This document shows, in pieces, positions 54,389 to 62,674 of a stretch of 64,000 nucleotides of DNA. Position 1 is the first letter of the stretch. The number at the start of each line of letters is the position of its first letter. Under the pieces are notes generated by a model. That model searched no databases. It worked only from the letters and a program-made list of their open reading frames with translations, and was not told the DNA's origin. The translations under genes and the position numbers were made by a program. Source of the DNA: JAVKFY01 sp040223615 (GTDB taxonomy: Bacteria; Pseudomonadota; Alphaproteobacteria; GCA-2731375); NCBI GenBank assembly GCA_040223615.1, contig JAVKFY010000070.1, positions 11,232-75,231 of the forward strand, in the 5' to 3' direction.

Positions 54389-55333
54389 TCAGGCGGCGGC
54401 TCTCTCCGCTTCGATGCCGGCTTCGGCCATCGCCCGGGCCAGGCTGTCGACCTCGACCTGCGGCAGCGGCGCCAGCGGCGGCCGCACCACCCGGTTCGGC
54501 ATCTTGCCGAGCAGGTTCAGGCAGGTCTTCATGCGGTTGTGCATGTCGAGGAAGGCCGGACGGTAGAATGCCTGCGCCATCGGATAGATGCGGTCGTTGA
54601 TGGCCTGCGCGCGCGGCAGGTCGCCGGCCTGCACCGCCTGGAACAGCTCGACCTGCATCGGCGCGATCACCGAACCGGCGCCGGACAGCAGGCCGGCCGC
54701 CCCCATCACCAGCGAGCTCATCAGCCAGCTTGAATGCGTGGTCAGCACGTTCACCGGCCGCGGCAGGTTCTGCAACGTGCGGATGTGACGCTCGTGCAGC
54801 ATGGCGTCGTTCGACCAGTCCTTGATCGCGACGATCTGCGGGATCTCGTCGATCATCGCCAACAGCGTGTCGAGCGGATAGCTGTTCGGACCGGCGGCGG
54901 GATACTGGAACACGATGATCGGCAGGTCGGTGGCCTCGGCGATGGTGCGGAAATGCAGCAGCGCCATCTCCGGGCGCAACTGGCCGCCCATCGACATGCT
55001 CTGCGGCGGGAACACCAGCAAGGCCCGGGCGCCTTCCTGCTGGCTCATCGCGGCGATGCGCGCGGCCTCCAGGCTGCCGTCGGCATAGACGCCGTTCACC
55101 ACCGGCAGGCGGTCGCCGACCTCGGCCACGGACAGCGCCAGGATACGCTGCTGCTCGTCGAAGGTGCAGGCATGGACCTCGGAGGCGTGGCCATTGACGG
55201 TGACGGCCGACAGGCCCGGCGTTGCGCAGACCTCGCGCAGGTGGGCACACGCGGCGGCCTCGTCGATGTAGAGATCGTCGTGGAAGGCCATCAAGGTGGC
55301 CGGGATAACGCCCTTGGCTTCGAAGTTCGGCAT
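54389..55333 (-). CDS. Dihydrodipicolinate synthase-family aldolase (314 aa)
   Basis: Class I aldolase barrel. Schiff-base lysine lies in IVAIKDWSND and the catalytic tyrosine in IIVFQYPAAG (pairs as in DHDPS/N-acetylneuraminate lyase). The Thr pair of true DapA (GTTGE) is replaced by VNGHASEVH, so a different substrate is likely, e.g. a 2-keto acid. ATG at 55333 gives MPNFEAKGVIPAT; the frame is open further upstream without sense. Neighbour: ceramidase-like gene, same strand. Confidence 0.86.
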   Translation of the reverse strand: MPNFEAKGVIPATLMAFHDDLYIDEAAACAHLREVCATPGLSAVTVNGHASEVHACTFDEQQRILALSVAEVGDRLPVVNGVYADGSLEAARIAAMSQQEGARALLVFPPQSMSMGGQLRPEMALLHFRTIAEATDLPIIVFQYPAAGPNSYPLDTLLAMIDEIPQIVAIKDWSNDAMLHERHIRTLQNLPRPVNVLTTHSSWLMSSLVMGAAGLLSGAGSVIAPMQVELFQAVQAGDLPRAQAINDRIYPMAQAFYRPAFLDMHNRMKTCLNLLGKMPNRVVRPPLAPLPQVEVDSLARAMAEAGIEAERAAA

Positions 55334-55552
55334 GGCTGGCTCCGCTCGCTGCTGCCACCAGCATAGCAGAATCCGGCCCCGGTGTGTTCGGTGCAGGCGT
55401 ACCGCCGCGCGGCGGTATTGAGACAAGTCGGTCGTCAGGTCAGCGCCAACCGTGCCGAATCGAGACAAAACGCCACTAGGCGTGGCGCGATCCGCTGGCA
55501 CGGGTCTTGCGGATTACCGGCGGAACCGCCCGAGAACAGGAAACTCGACATC

Positions 55553-55642
55553 ATGCCGATCCGTCTTTACCTGCCGACCGCGCTGCTGCTGACGGTGCTG
55601 TTGACGTTGACGCACCCGGCCTTCGCCAGTTTCTGGGGCTAA
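55553..55642 (+). CDS. Tiny putative secreted peptide (29 aa)
   Basis: A 29-codon frame with AGGAA 9 bases before the ATG. It encodes essentially a signal peptide and four further residues: positive MPIRLY, a hydrophobic core LPTALLLTVLLTLTH, then PAFA and SFWG before the stop. Signal peptidase would cut after PAFA, releasing SFWG. The stop is 90 bases before the receiver protein's start. It may be real (secreted peptide or leader), or chance; coding support is limited to the RBS and the textbook signal sequence. Confidence 0.4.
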   Translation: MPIRLYLPTALLLTVLLTLTHPAFASFWG

Positions 55643-55731
55643 GGGCCGGCGCCGTGGCCGCCAGTGTCAGCCAATTCTTTACCAATGGACGCTAACGTCG
55701 GAGCTCTCTCGAATTCGCTGGCCGCCGAACC

Positions 55732-56268
55732 ATGTCCGACCGCTACGACTACTCTGGCCTTGCTGTCCTGATCGTCGACAGCAATCCGTTCTGGACGCGC
55801 CTGCTGAATTCCATTCTTGGGTGCATGCGTATCGAGTCCACGCGCAATTGCGCCAGCGCGATCGAGGCGTGGAAAGAACTGCAGACCTGGACCCCTGACG
55901 TGATCTTCGTCGATCTGGCTGGCGAGGAGATCGACAGTCTGCGCTTCATCCGTGGTATCCGGCGGCGCGACAACCCGGCGCGGTGCTGTCCGATCATCCT
56001 GACCAGCAACGTCGCCGGTGCCGCCATCGTGAAGCGGGCCCGCAATGCCGGCGCCGACTACACCGTGGCCAAGCCGTTCTCAGTGCAGGTTATCTATCGG
56101 GCGCTTGCGGCGCTGCGCGATAGCGAACGTGCCTTCGTCGAGGCCAGCCGCTACTACGGTCCGGACCGGCGCCGTCGCACCCGCAGCTTCATCGGCGACG
56201 ACCGTCGCGCGGAAAACCCGCCGGCGGCGTCGGATACGACCAGCGCGGCGGTGCGCGCGGTCGGCTAG
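55732..56268 (+). CDS. Single-receiver response regulator (178 aa)
   Basis: Receiver domain (about 10-130) with acidic residues in VLIVDSNPFW, phosphoacceptor D61 in VIFVDLAGEE, Thr/Ser in IILTSN and Lys in VAKPFSVQ. No DNA-binding domain; the tail has YYGPDRRRRTR and GDDRRAE, a motif seen in many alphaproteobacterial stand-alone receivers. One of the usual two N-terminal acidic residues is Asn/Ser (VDSN), so phosphorylation may be weak. It is upstream of a GAF-HWE kinase, a possible partner. Confidence 0.86.
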   Translation: MSDRYDYSGLAVLIVDSNPFWTRLLNSILGCMRIESTRNCASAIEAWKELQTWTPDVIFVDLAGEEIDSLRFIRGIRRRDNPARCCPIILTSNVAGAAIVKRARNAGADYTVAKPFSVQVIYRALAALRDSERAFVEASRYYGPDRRRRTRSFIGDDRRAENPPAASDTTSAAVRAVG

Positions 56269-56538
56269 CGTCCCGGTTTGGTTCCACACTAGCGGAAACG
56301 GCGCTCGTCGCCTCAGTCGTCGCCTTCGTGCGGTGGCATGGTCGCCGCGGCCAGTTCGATTGAGGCAACCGTCTTCGACAACGAGAATTCCTTGACGGTC
56401 CGCGAGCATCGCCCCAGCAGGTAAGTCTCTATTCCAGTTGCCGATGTGCCGATATGCTTCGGCCAGAACCGGCCGCCGTTGTTGGTTCGGACGCTTGTTG
56501 ATTATCGCCGTCCGGGCTTGAGGCGAATGGAGCAGAGT

Positions 56539-57717
56539 ATGTCAGCGAAGACGACCGGCACCAACGATGAGGGTCCGACCTACCGCGCACTGCTCGCACA
56601 GCAGAAGATGCTCGCCGAATTCGCCAGGTACGCGCTGGCCGACGGCGAACTCGTCGACATACTGGCGATGGGTTGTCGGCTGGTTGCCGAAGGGCTCGGA
56701 CAGGGGCTGGCGAAGGTCCTGGAGCTTCAGGGCCACGTGCTGGTGGTGGTCGCGAGCCATGGCTACGAGCTCCAACCCGAGGACATGATCGTCAAGCAAC
56801 CGGGCGGGACCTCGGCCGGACATGCCATCGCGACCGGAACGCCCACGGTGTCCGGCGACGTGCTCGCCGACCATCGCTTCGATCGCGCCACCATCGAGAG
56901 CGGTGCGTCGGTGCGCTCCGTTCTGAATGTACCGATCCCCAGTTTCGGCGATTCCGACGCCGCTTGGTTCGGCGTCATCGAGGCCGACAGTCCGCACACT
57001 GACGCGTTTTCCGAAGACCAGGTGGCGTTCATGCAGCTCTACGCCGACATCATCGGCGCGGCGATCGAGCGGCGCCATGACAAGGCCCGGCTGTCGACGC
57101 TTGTCGAAGAGAAGTCGCGACTGTTGATCGAGCTACAGCACCGGATCAAGAACAACCTGGCGATCATCACCAGCCTGGTGAGCCTGCAACGGCGGCGGGC
57201 TATCCAGGACGAGACCCGAGATCACCTGACCACGATCGAGCGACGCATCGACGCGCTGCGGCTGCTGCACGACAAGCTCTACGCGCACCGCAGCTCCAAT
57301 CGCCTGGAGCTCAGGGACTACGTGATGGAGCTGGTGGAGAATCTGGTCGAGTTCCACGGCGACGGTCTCGCCGGGGTCGACCTGGACGCTCACGTCGACC
57401 GCTACGTGGTGAGCATCGACAAGGCGATCCCGATCGGACTGATCATCAACGAGTTCATCACCAACTCGATGAAATATGCATTCGACGATGCTGGCGGCCA
57501 GATCAGGGTACAGCTCGGCGTGGAGGACCACCTGGCGACGCTGGTGCTCGCCGATAACGGGCGCGGGTCGGCGGCGGAGCCGTCGGGGGGCACCGGGATG
57601 ATGCTGATCGAGGGGCTGGCCGGACAACTCGGCGCCGAGGCGGTCTGGAGCAGCGATGGCGGCACCAGCCTGCATCTGGTCTTCGGGCTCGCGGACGACG
57701 CCCAAGCGGCGCGCTGA
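56539..57717 (+). CDS. GAF-domain HWE/HisKA_2 histidine kinase (392 aa)
   Basis: GAF-like domain (about 25-175; LAEFARYALADGELVDILAM, SVRSVLNVPIPSFGDSDAAW) with a HisKA_2 H box LLIELQHRIKNNLAIITSLVSLQ, where His201 is the acceptor, and a HATPase region: GLIINEFITNSMKYAFDDAGG, LADNGRG and GTGMMLIEGLAGQLG. This class is frequent in alphaproteobacteria in general stress and light signalling. ATG at 56539 is preferred, with GGAG 6 bases before; 56527 is a second choice. Soluble, no membrane segment. Confidence 0.9.
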   Translation: MSAKTTGTNDEGPTYRALLAQQKMLAEFARYALADGELVDILAMGCRLVAEGLGQGLAKVLELQGHVLVVVASHGYELQPEDMIVKQPGGTSAGHAIATGTPTVSGDVLADHRFDRATIESGASVRSVLNVPIPSFGDSDAAWFGVIEADSPHTDAFSEDQVAFMQLYADIIGAAIERRHDKARLSTLVEEKSRLLIELQHRIKNNLAIITSLVSLQRRRAIQDETRDHLTTIERRIDALRLLHDKLYAHRSSNRLELRDYVMELVENLVEFHGDGLAGVDLDAHVDRYVVSIDKAIPIGLIINEFITNSMKYAFDDAGGQIRVQLGVEDHLATLVLADNGRGSAAEPSGGTGMMLIEGLAGQLGAEAVWSSDGGTSLHLVFGLADDAQAAR

Positions 57718-57793
57718 GGACCGCCGCGCCGGTCGACACCGAGAAGGGCCTCGCCGTGTCCCGCTAAAGCGGCGTCAGGCGGTCCGGATAGCC

Positions 57794-57884
57794 GGTTTGC
57801 CGAGCCGTGGCTGGCGGCAAGCGGCCCAACGTCCCCCTATCGGGCTTCGGCGCGGCAGCCTTCTGTCGCGGTGCGAGCAGAGGC
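57794..57884 (-). repeat. tRNA-Ala 3' trailer element, copy B
   Basis: The segment immediately 3' of the tRNA-Ala(GGC) fragment. It shares several blocks with 15070-15163 (ttgccgagccgt, gcgg, ccccta, cggg-tccggcg, ggcagcctt, gcgagc, aggctggtgg), and on the tRNA strand starts with an AGCCT...AGGCT hairpin. The rest of 57718-57793 contains no recognised feature. Confidence 0.5.
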
Positions 57885-57933
57885 TGGTGGAGCCAGGCGG
57901 AATCGAACCGCCGACCTCTTGAATGCCATTCAA
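57885..57933 (-). pseudogene. 3' part of tRNA-Ala(GGC): attachment site of the integrated element
   Basis: On the minus strand the sequence is the 3' half of a tRNA: anticodon loop ATGGCAT (anticodon GGC), arm TCAAG, variable AGGTC, T arm GGCGG-TTCGATT-CCGCC, acceptor TGGCTCC with U70, and ACCA. The 5' part does not continue: the expected anticodon-stem 5' strand CTTGA becomes ATTGA and everything beyond differs. So an element entered at the anticodon loop, leaving the chromosomal 3' end here; the complete tRNA should be at the element's far end, beyond 64000. Confidence 0.8.
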
Positions 57934-57947
57934 TGATTCGCATCCGC

Positions 57948-58020
57948 ACCGTTTACGGTGAGCCAGCCTTCATCCCCGTAAGTCGCTGATTTTCTGTGAG
58001 ATTGAGGTGAACCGTTTACG
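57948..58020. repeat. Direct repeats near attachment site (ACCGTTTACG x2)
   Basis: ACCGTTTACG occurs at 57948-57957 and again at 58011-58020, 63 bases apart, between the attachment site and the integrase start. Spacing and position fit arm-type integrase or excisionase binding sites, as in other tyrosine-recombinase elements. Inferred from location only. Confidence 0.4.
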
Positions 58021-58047
58021 ACAAGCCATCGGCACACTACGTTATCG

Positions 58048-58069
58048 AGTGGTGACTTAGTGGTGACTT
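58048..58069. repeat. Tandem 11-bp repeat AGTGGTGACTT just before the integrase
   Basis: Two perfect head-to-tail copies (58048-58058 and 58059-58069) directly before the integrase SD (GGAGG, 58072-58076). Two repressor or arm-type sites would fit, covering the integrase's translation start region. Confidence 0.45.
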
Positions 58070-58081
58070 TTGGAGGCGGAC

Positions 58082-59431
58082 GTGAAGCTGACCAAGCGGC
58101 TGATCGACGGCTTTGTGTATGAGGGCGGCTCCACGAAGGGCGGCGCGGCGGCTCGTGATTTCCGATGGGAGACCGCGACCCCAGGCCTGGGCGGCTTCGG
58201 GGTCCGCGTGTACCCATCCGGTAAGAAGGCATTTGTCCTCTCATACCGTGTCGAAGGCCGGAAGCGGCTCATGGTGCTGGGCCGTGTTGGTGTCAGCACC
58301 TTGGATGAGGCCCGCAACAAGGCTGTGGATGCGCTGCGGCAGGTTGACCTGGGCGTCGACCCGCTGGCCGAGAAGGAGAAGGCGCGCGCGGCAAAGACCT
58401 TCGGAGAGCTTGCCGACGCCTTCATTGTCGAGCACGCCAAGCCGCACAAGAAGACGTGGAAGACCGACGACGCCCGATTGAAGCGCCATGTCCCGATGGG
58501 GTGGAGGAACCGCCGCGTCGCCAGCATCGCGCAGGCCGAGGTTGCCGCGTTGCACCGGGAGATCGGCGCCCGCACGCCCTACGAGGCAAATCGCTTCCTC
58601 GACCTGCTCCACGTCCTGTTTCAGTTCGCCAAGACCACGGGCGCGTTGCGCCACGACGCACCGAACCCGGCCGACGGCAACACCAAATTTCGCGAGAAGA
58701 AGCGGCGCCGGTTCGCCAGCGCGGCCGAAGTGCCCTATCTGGCCAGGGCCATCGACCGAGAGAGCAGCGTCTATGTCCGAGCCTGTCTATGGCTGTACCT
58801 CCTGACCGGCGCACGCAAGAGCGAGCTACTACCGCGACGCTGGACCGACATCGACACGACCACCAACCGGATGAAGCTCCCCGACACAAAGGCTGGGCAG
58901 GAGCAGTTCATACCGCTGAGCTCTGCGTCCATCGCGATCTTGCAGGCGATCCCTCGCGAGGACGGCAACCCACACATCTTCGTGGGCACCCGGAGGCGCC
59001 GCCCGCTGGTGAATATCTCCAAGCCGTGGCGAAGGGTTCGCGAGGCCGCGACCGTTATGGCCTGGGCCGACGATCCAGACCCGGAAGTATCTGGCGTGGT
59101 TTCGCGCGTGCGCTCCACATCGCAGAAGGACAAGGAGCCGGCCCTCGCCGACTATCTCGCTGAGGCGAAGCGGCGAAATATCGAGTTGCCGACCGGCATG
59201 GTTGATCTACGTCTGCACGACCTCCGGCGAACGGTCGGCTCGTGGCTGACGCAGAGCGGCGTCGAGTTGAACCTACTCAAGGACGCACTGCGCCACCAGC
59301 ACATCAGCACGACGCTCGGCTACGCGGTACTGGGACAAGACCCGGCACGGGCCGCATTCGAGCAGCACGGCGAGCGGATCATAGCAGCCGCCGGTCGGAT
59401 GCGACTGGTGACAGAGGCGCCCGGAACATGA
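58082..59431 (+). CDS. Tyrosine-recombinase integrase (449 aa)
   Basis: P4/CP4-57-type integrase: DUF4102-like N-terminal domain (KLTKRLIDGFVYEGG, DFRWETATPGLGGFGVRVYPSG), SAM-like core-binding domain (about 100-190), and catalytic domain with Arg in TGARKSELLPRR, H-x-x-R in LHDLRRTVGSW, His in LRHQHIS and Tyr in TTLGYAVLG. The frame is open to 58070, but the GTG at 58082 is 5 bases after GGAGG. It probably mediated insertion into the tRNA-Ala at 57885 and transcribes away from it. Its stop overlaps the following gene by 4 bases. Confidence 0.95.
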   Translation: MKLTKRLIDGFVYEGGSTKGGAAARDFRWETATPGLGGFGVRVYPSGKKAFVLSYRVEGRKRLMVLGRVGVSTLDEARNKAVDALRQVDLGVDPLAEKEKARAAKTFGELADAFIVEHAKPHKKTWKTDDARLKRHVPMGWRNRRVASIAQAEVAALHREIGARTPYEANRFLDLLHVLFQFAKTTGALRHDAPNPADGNTKFREKKRRRFASAAEVPYLARAIDRESSVYVRACLWLYLLTGARKSELLPRRWTDIDTTTNRMKLPDTKAGQEQFIPLSSASIAILQAIPREDGNPHIFVGTRRRRPLVNISKPWRRVREAATVMAWADDPDPEVSGVVSRVRSTSQKDKEPALADYLAEAKRRNIELPTGMVDLRLHDLRRTVGSWLTQSGVELNLLKDALRHQHISTTLGYAVLGQDPARAAFEQHGERIIAAAGRMRLVTEAPGT

Positions 59432-60213
59432 CCGCGCCCTTCGATCAAGAACGATGGACCATGTTGCAAGTGCTGGCCTGGGCTTGGTCATACGACCGGA
59501 ATATCGTTGACCATTCGGCTCACGACACCATCGCCCAAGCAGCCAATCCGCTCCTACGCCTTGAGTTATGGGTTAGGGCTGACCGCGCTGGCTGGCCGTC
59601 AGTGCCAAAGCCGAAGAAGAAAAACTCAGATACCCCGGCGGCAGAGCTTCAAATCGACCTGATGGATGAACTGGCCGATTTGAACGACGACGGCGCGACG
59701 GCTGATGACACGCCTGACGATCCTTGGCCGATAGTTCTAGAGGCTGTGCAAAACGGCCGATTGAAAGTTTACGGCCTACGCGATGGTCGTGGCGAGCAGA
59801 TCGAAATTCCAAAAGCGGCATGGGACGATCTTCGGGAGCCGACGTTTGAAGGAGGCTCGGGTGGAACCGTCCGCCCGAGGCGCGGCACTACCTGCTGGAC
59901 GAACCTTACGTGCAGTCGCGAAGAGGTGTTGACGGCGCTGTTACCACCGAAGAAGTACGATGAATCGGGCGCCCGCAGAGGTCGCCCTCGCGAGCATGAC
60001 GCAGGCTACAGCTACATTGACACCAGTCTAGATAAGTGGCGTCAGGTGCAAGGCGTTGAGTATGTGCTCAATCGAGACAACACTGATCTAGAAGACGATA
60101 TTCGTCGGAGCGCTGCCCAGGAAAGCGATGCCCCCGGACTCCCCGAGCGGACTATGTTTCAGCGTCGGATAAAGGAATGGAAGGATAAGTTCTCCGATAA
60201 TTCGACGACCTGA
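59428..60213 (+). CDS. Uncharacterised element protein (261 aa)
   Basis: Coupled to the integrase by an ATGA overlap. N-terminal part (MTAPFDQERWTMLQVLAWAW, then NPLLRLELWVRADRAGWPSV) is a helical tryptophan-rich unit; a lysine/aspartate-rich linker follows (PKPKKKNSDT, DELADLNDDGATADDTPDD), then a region with LREPTFEGGSG and W/T-rich segments, RGRPREHDAGYSYIDTSLD, and a charged C-terminal tail. I do not recognise it. The RGRPREHD segment may bind DNA. AT-richer than the core chromosome; hosts with similar islands carry such proteins next to integrases. No signal peptide or membrane segment. Confidence 0.75.
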   Translation: MTAPFDQERWTMLQVLAWAWSYDRNIVDHSAHDTIAQAANPLLRLELWVRADRAGWPSVPKPKKKNSDTPAAELQIDLMDELADLNDDGATADDTPDDPWPIVLEAVQNGRLKVYGLRDGRGEQIEIPKAAWDDLREPTFEGGSGGTVRPRRGTTCWTNLTCSREEVLTALLPPKKYDESGARRGRPREHDAGYSYIDTSLDKWRQVQGVEYVLNRDNTDLEDDIRRSAAQESDAPGLPERTMFQRRIKEWKDKFSDNSTT

Positions 60214-60343
60214 ATTTTCGAATGAAATTGCAGCCATCGGCCCTAAGTCATTGTCACGCAAGGGTTCGTTTCAATCCGATAATTCCTCACCGGTTTATCG
60301 GATCGCACCTATTTGGCGGATCGCGATAGCGCGCTGAACCTTC

Positions 60344-60658
60344 TTGGCATCCGAGCCAACAACGACGGATGCCGACTTGACCTCTACCGTTGCCGAACAG
60401 CTCCCCGACGCCGACGTGACACCGGTCGAAGCCGATGCTGCCTTCTGGCATTCACTGATTGACGAGCGACAAGCCGGCGCCTTCGTCGGCCTCGGGGAAC
60501 GGGCAATGCAAGCCTACCGCCAGCGTGGCGGCGGGCCGCTCTTCGTCCGCATCTCTGCCCGCTGCGTTCGCTACCGCCGCGTCGATTTGAAAGCTTGGGC
60601 GGACGACCGCCTCCGTCGCAGCACAAGCGATGACGGCTCCGAACGGAACGCCGCGTGA
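60344..60658 (+). CDS. AlpA/excisionase-like winged-helix DNA-binding protein (104 aa)
   Basis: The core is a helix-turn-helix: LIDERQAGAFVGLGERAMQAYRQ then GPLFVRISARCVRYRRVDLKAW, the pattern of MerR-like AlpA/Xis proteins (E-x-A-A-xxL-G... W/V-R-Y-xx-x-DL-x-xW). About 40 residues before and a basic tail after. Start: TTG at 60344 is the first in frame but has no clear SD, and GTG at 60416 is possible. In integrated elements such proteins activate the integrase or act in excision. It is followed by a terminator. Confidence 0.72.
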   Translation: MASEPTTTDADLTSTVAEQLPDADVTPVEADAAFWHSLIDERQAGAFVGLGERAMQAYRQRGGGPLFVRISARCVRYRRVDLKAWADDRLRRSTSDDGSERNAA

Positions 60659-60678
60659 TGCGCCTTCCCCACAACGAC

Positions 60679-60712
60679 GAAGCCCCCGCCGGTCTGCAAC
60701 GGCGAGGGCTTC
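60679..60712 (+). terminator. Intrinsic terminator-like hairpin
   Basis: GAAGCCCCCGCCG (60679-60691) pairs with CGGCGAGGGCTTC (60700-60712) with a single mismatch, loop GTCTGCAAC-type, followed by GGTATTTCTC. Lies 21 bases after the winged-helix gene, dividing the element's left part from the small ORFs and replication genes. Confidence 0.7.
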
Positions 60713-60763
60713 GGTATTTCTCAACCACCGCGTTCGAGCGCGGCAGCCACATGGACAACACCA

Positions 60764-60943
60764 ATGCAAATAGCGCATCGCCGCTCGACTAGCAACCTTC
60801 CCGACGCTCGCAGCATCGACAATTGCTTTCGCTGGCAGCCCAGAGCTGCCGGTCGGATCGCCCGAAAATTCGGCCTGCCGCTAACTGTTGCGTCCGTCGT
60901 CGCATTGCATGCCGGCTTCGTTACGGAGGCGGCCAATGTCTGA
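60764..60943 (+). CDS. Small DNA-binding-like protein (59 aa)
   Basis: A frame beginning MQIAHRRSTSNLPDARSIDN and containing RIARKFGLPLTVASVVALHAGF, a helical segment of the kind seen in short island proteins between the excisionase and helicase genes. It overlaps the next gene by 8 bases (ATGTCTGA), consistent with the tight packing of the module. No SD of note. Function unknown; real-gene support is its helix pattern and overlap. Confidence 0.5.
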   Translation: MQIAHRRSTSNLPDARSIDNCFRWQPRAAGRIARKFGLPLTVASVVALHAGFVTEAANV

Positions 60944-61157
60944 TCTGCGCTACCGGCACACTATCCGGCGCCTACACGTTCTTGGACCGCGCCCTGTCGG
61001 CGAACTGCTGCTCGACCTACAGCGCGAGCACGACATCAGCGATACGGACCTGGCGCGACTGCTGGAACGATACGCGGCACTGCCTGCCGACTTCCTTCGA
61101 CTGAACAACGGCGACGACTGGCCGGCCGAGATGTTCGCGGTGGAGCGTGCGACATGA
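60936..61157 (+). CDS. Small hypothetical protein (73 aa)
   Basis: Begins MSDLRYRHTIRRLHVLGPRP; the helices VGELLLDLQREHDISDTDLA and RLLERYAALPADFLRLNNGDD make up most of it. GGAGG (60925-60929) is 6 bases before the ATG. It ends with ATGA overlapping the helicase start. All-helical, no DNA-binding motif certain. It appears to be part of the helicase/primase module, function unknown. Confidence 0.65.
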   Translation: MSDLRYRHTIRRLHVLGPRPVGELLLDLQREHDISDTDLARLLERYAALPADFLRLNNGDDWPAEMFAVERAT

Positions 61158-62674
61158 GCGCGCCGATCCTCCGCGACTACCAATCCGACGTGATTCTAAA
61201 GGCGCGTGAGGTCATCGCCGCCGGTAAGTGCCGGGTGTTGATTGTCGCGGCCACCGGCGCCGGTAAAACCATCGTCGCTTCCGACATCATCCGCACCGCC
61301 AACGAACGCGACAACGGCGTCCTGTTTCTCGCCCACCGCCGCGAGCTGATCGAACAGGCCAGTCAGAAGCTCCACGCCACCGGCATCGACCACGGCATCA
61401 TCAAGGCTGGAATGCCGCTCCGGCTCGACCAGCCGACGCAGGTTGCCAGCGTGCAAACGCTTTGGTCGCGCGCCTATCGCGGGTCCGCCATCGAGAAGCC
61501 CGACGCCAAGCTGATCGTCGTGGACGAAGCGCATCGCGCCTCCGCCCGGACCTATCGGCGGATCATTGAGGACTACCCCGACGCCGTGGTCATCGGCCTG
61601 ACCGCGACACCTTGCCGTGGCGACGGCCGGGGCCTCGGTGACGACTTCGACGCCATCGTGGAGTGCCCATCGGTCGCCGGGCTAATCGACACGGGCTTTC
61701 TTGTGCCTACCAGGGTTTTCGCGCCGACCATGCCGGACCTGTCCGACGTGAAGTCCCGAGCGGGCGACTACATCGCCGATCAGCTCGCGAAGGTCATGGA
61801 CACGACCAAGATCACGGGCGACATCATCGAGCATTGGCACAAACTGGCCGAGCGCCGAAAGACCGTCGTATTCGCATCGTCGGTCGGGCACAGCGTTCGC
61901 ATCCGCGACGAGTTCCGCCGCTCCGGCGTGATGGCCGAACACATCGACGGCAATACGCCGGAGGACGAGCGCGCCGACATCCTGAAGCGCCTATCGACCG
62001 GCGCAGTCGAGGTCGTCTGCAACTGCATGGTGCTGACCGAGGGCTGGGACCAGCCGGACGTGTCCTGTGTCGTTCTTGCACGGCCGACCAAGCACATGGG
62101 TTTGTACCGGCAGATGGTCGGCCGCGTGTTGCGGCCCGCCGAGGGCAAGGCCGACGCGCTGGTGCTGGACCACGCCGGCTGCACCTTCCGGCACGGTTTC
62201 GTAGAAGATCCAGTTCAGTGGACCTTGGCGCCGGACCAGCGCCCCGACAACCCCGCGCAACGCGCCAGGTCGGAGGGATCGCCCAGCGACCGTCTCGCCC
62301 GTTGCCCTGAGTGTTCGCACATCAGGAAGGCCGGCGATCCGTGCCGATCCTGTGGCTGGAAGCCACGACCGCGAGCGCAGGACGTGGAAGTGATCGACGG
62401 CGAGCTTGGCTTGCTCGACCGGAAACACACCGTCAAAGCCGACCAGATCGACGCCGCCGGTAGGCGCCAGTGGTACGCGGAACTGCTCTACGTCGCTGCC
62501 GAGAAGGGCCGAAAGCGCGGCTGGGCTGCCCACACCTACAAGATCAAGTTCGGCGCCTGGCCGATCAAGCCCGACCCCATCCCACAGCAGGCCGGCGACG
62601 TGGTGCGCAGCTACGTGCGCAGCCGCGACATCGCTTTCGCCAAGGGCCGCGAGAAGGCGAGGAAAGCCGCATGA
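61154..62674 (+). CDS. SF2 DEAD/DEAH-box helicase (506 aa)
   Basis: SSL2-type superfamily 2 helicase of phage and island replication modules. Motif I ATGAGKT (about residue 33), II VVDEAH, III GLTATP, V-VI segment TEGWDQPDVSCVVLARPTK with MVGRVLRP. C-terminal zinc-binding pair CPECSHIRKAGDPCRSCGW (about residues 379-397), then a ~110-residue tail. ATG overlaps the previous stop by 4 bases, and its own stop overlaps the DUF3102 start likewise. Expected to unwind DNA in replication or restart of the element. Confidence 0.93.
   Translation: MSAPILRDYQSDVILKAREVIAAGKCRVLIVAATGAGKTIVASDIIRTANERDNGVLFLAHRRELIEQASQKLHATGIDHGIIKAGMPLRLDQPTQVASVQTLWSRAYRGSAIEKPDAKLIVVDEAHRASARTYRRIIEDYPDAVVIGLTATPCRGDGRGLGDDFDAIVECPSVAGLIDTGFLVPTRVFAPTMPDLSDVKSRAGDYIADQLAKVMDTTKITGDIIEHWHKLAERRKTVVFASSVGHSVRIRDEFRRSGVMAEHIDGNTPEDERADILKRLSTGAVEVVCNCMVLTEGWDQPDVSCVVLARPTKHMGLYRQMVGRVLRPAEGKADALVLDHAGCTFRHGFVEDPVQWTLAPDQRPDNPAQRARSEGSPSDRLARCPECSHIRKAGDPCRSCGWKPRPRAQDVEVIDGELGLLDRKHTVKADQIDAAGRRQWYAELLYVAAEKGRKRGWAAHTYKIKFGAWPIKPDPIPQQAGDVVRSYVRSRDIAFAKGREKARKAA

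Noticed and set aside
57885..57965. Intact tRNA on the minus strand at the integrase boundary
   Set aside because: The 3' half is a perfect tRNA-Ala, but the sequence beyond the anticodon loop does not form D or acceptor arms, and the first anticodon-stem base pair is broken.
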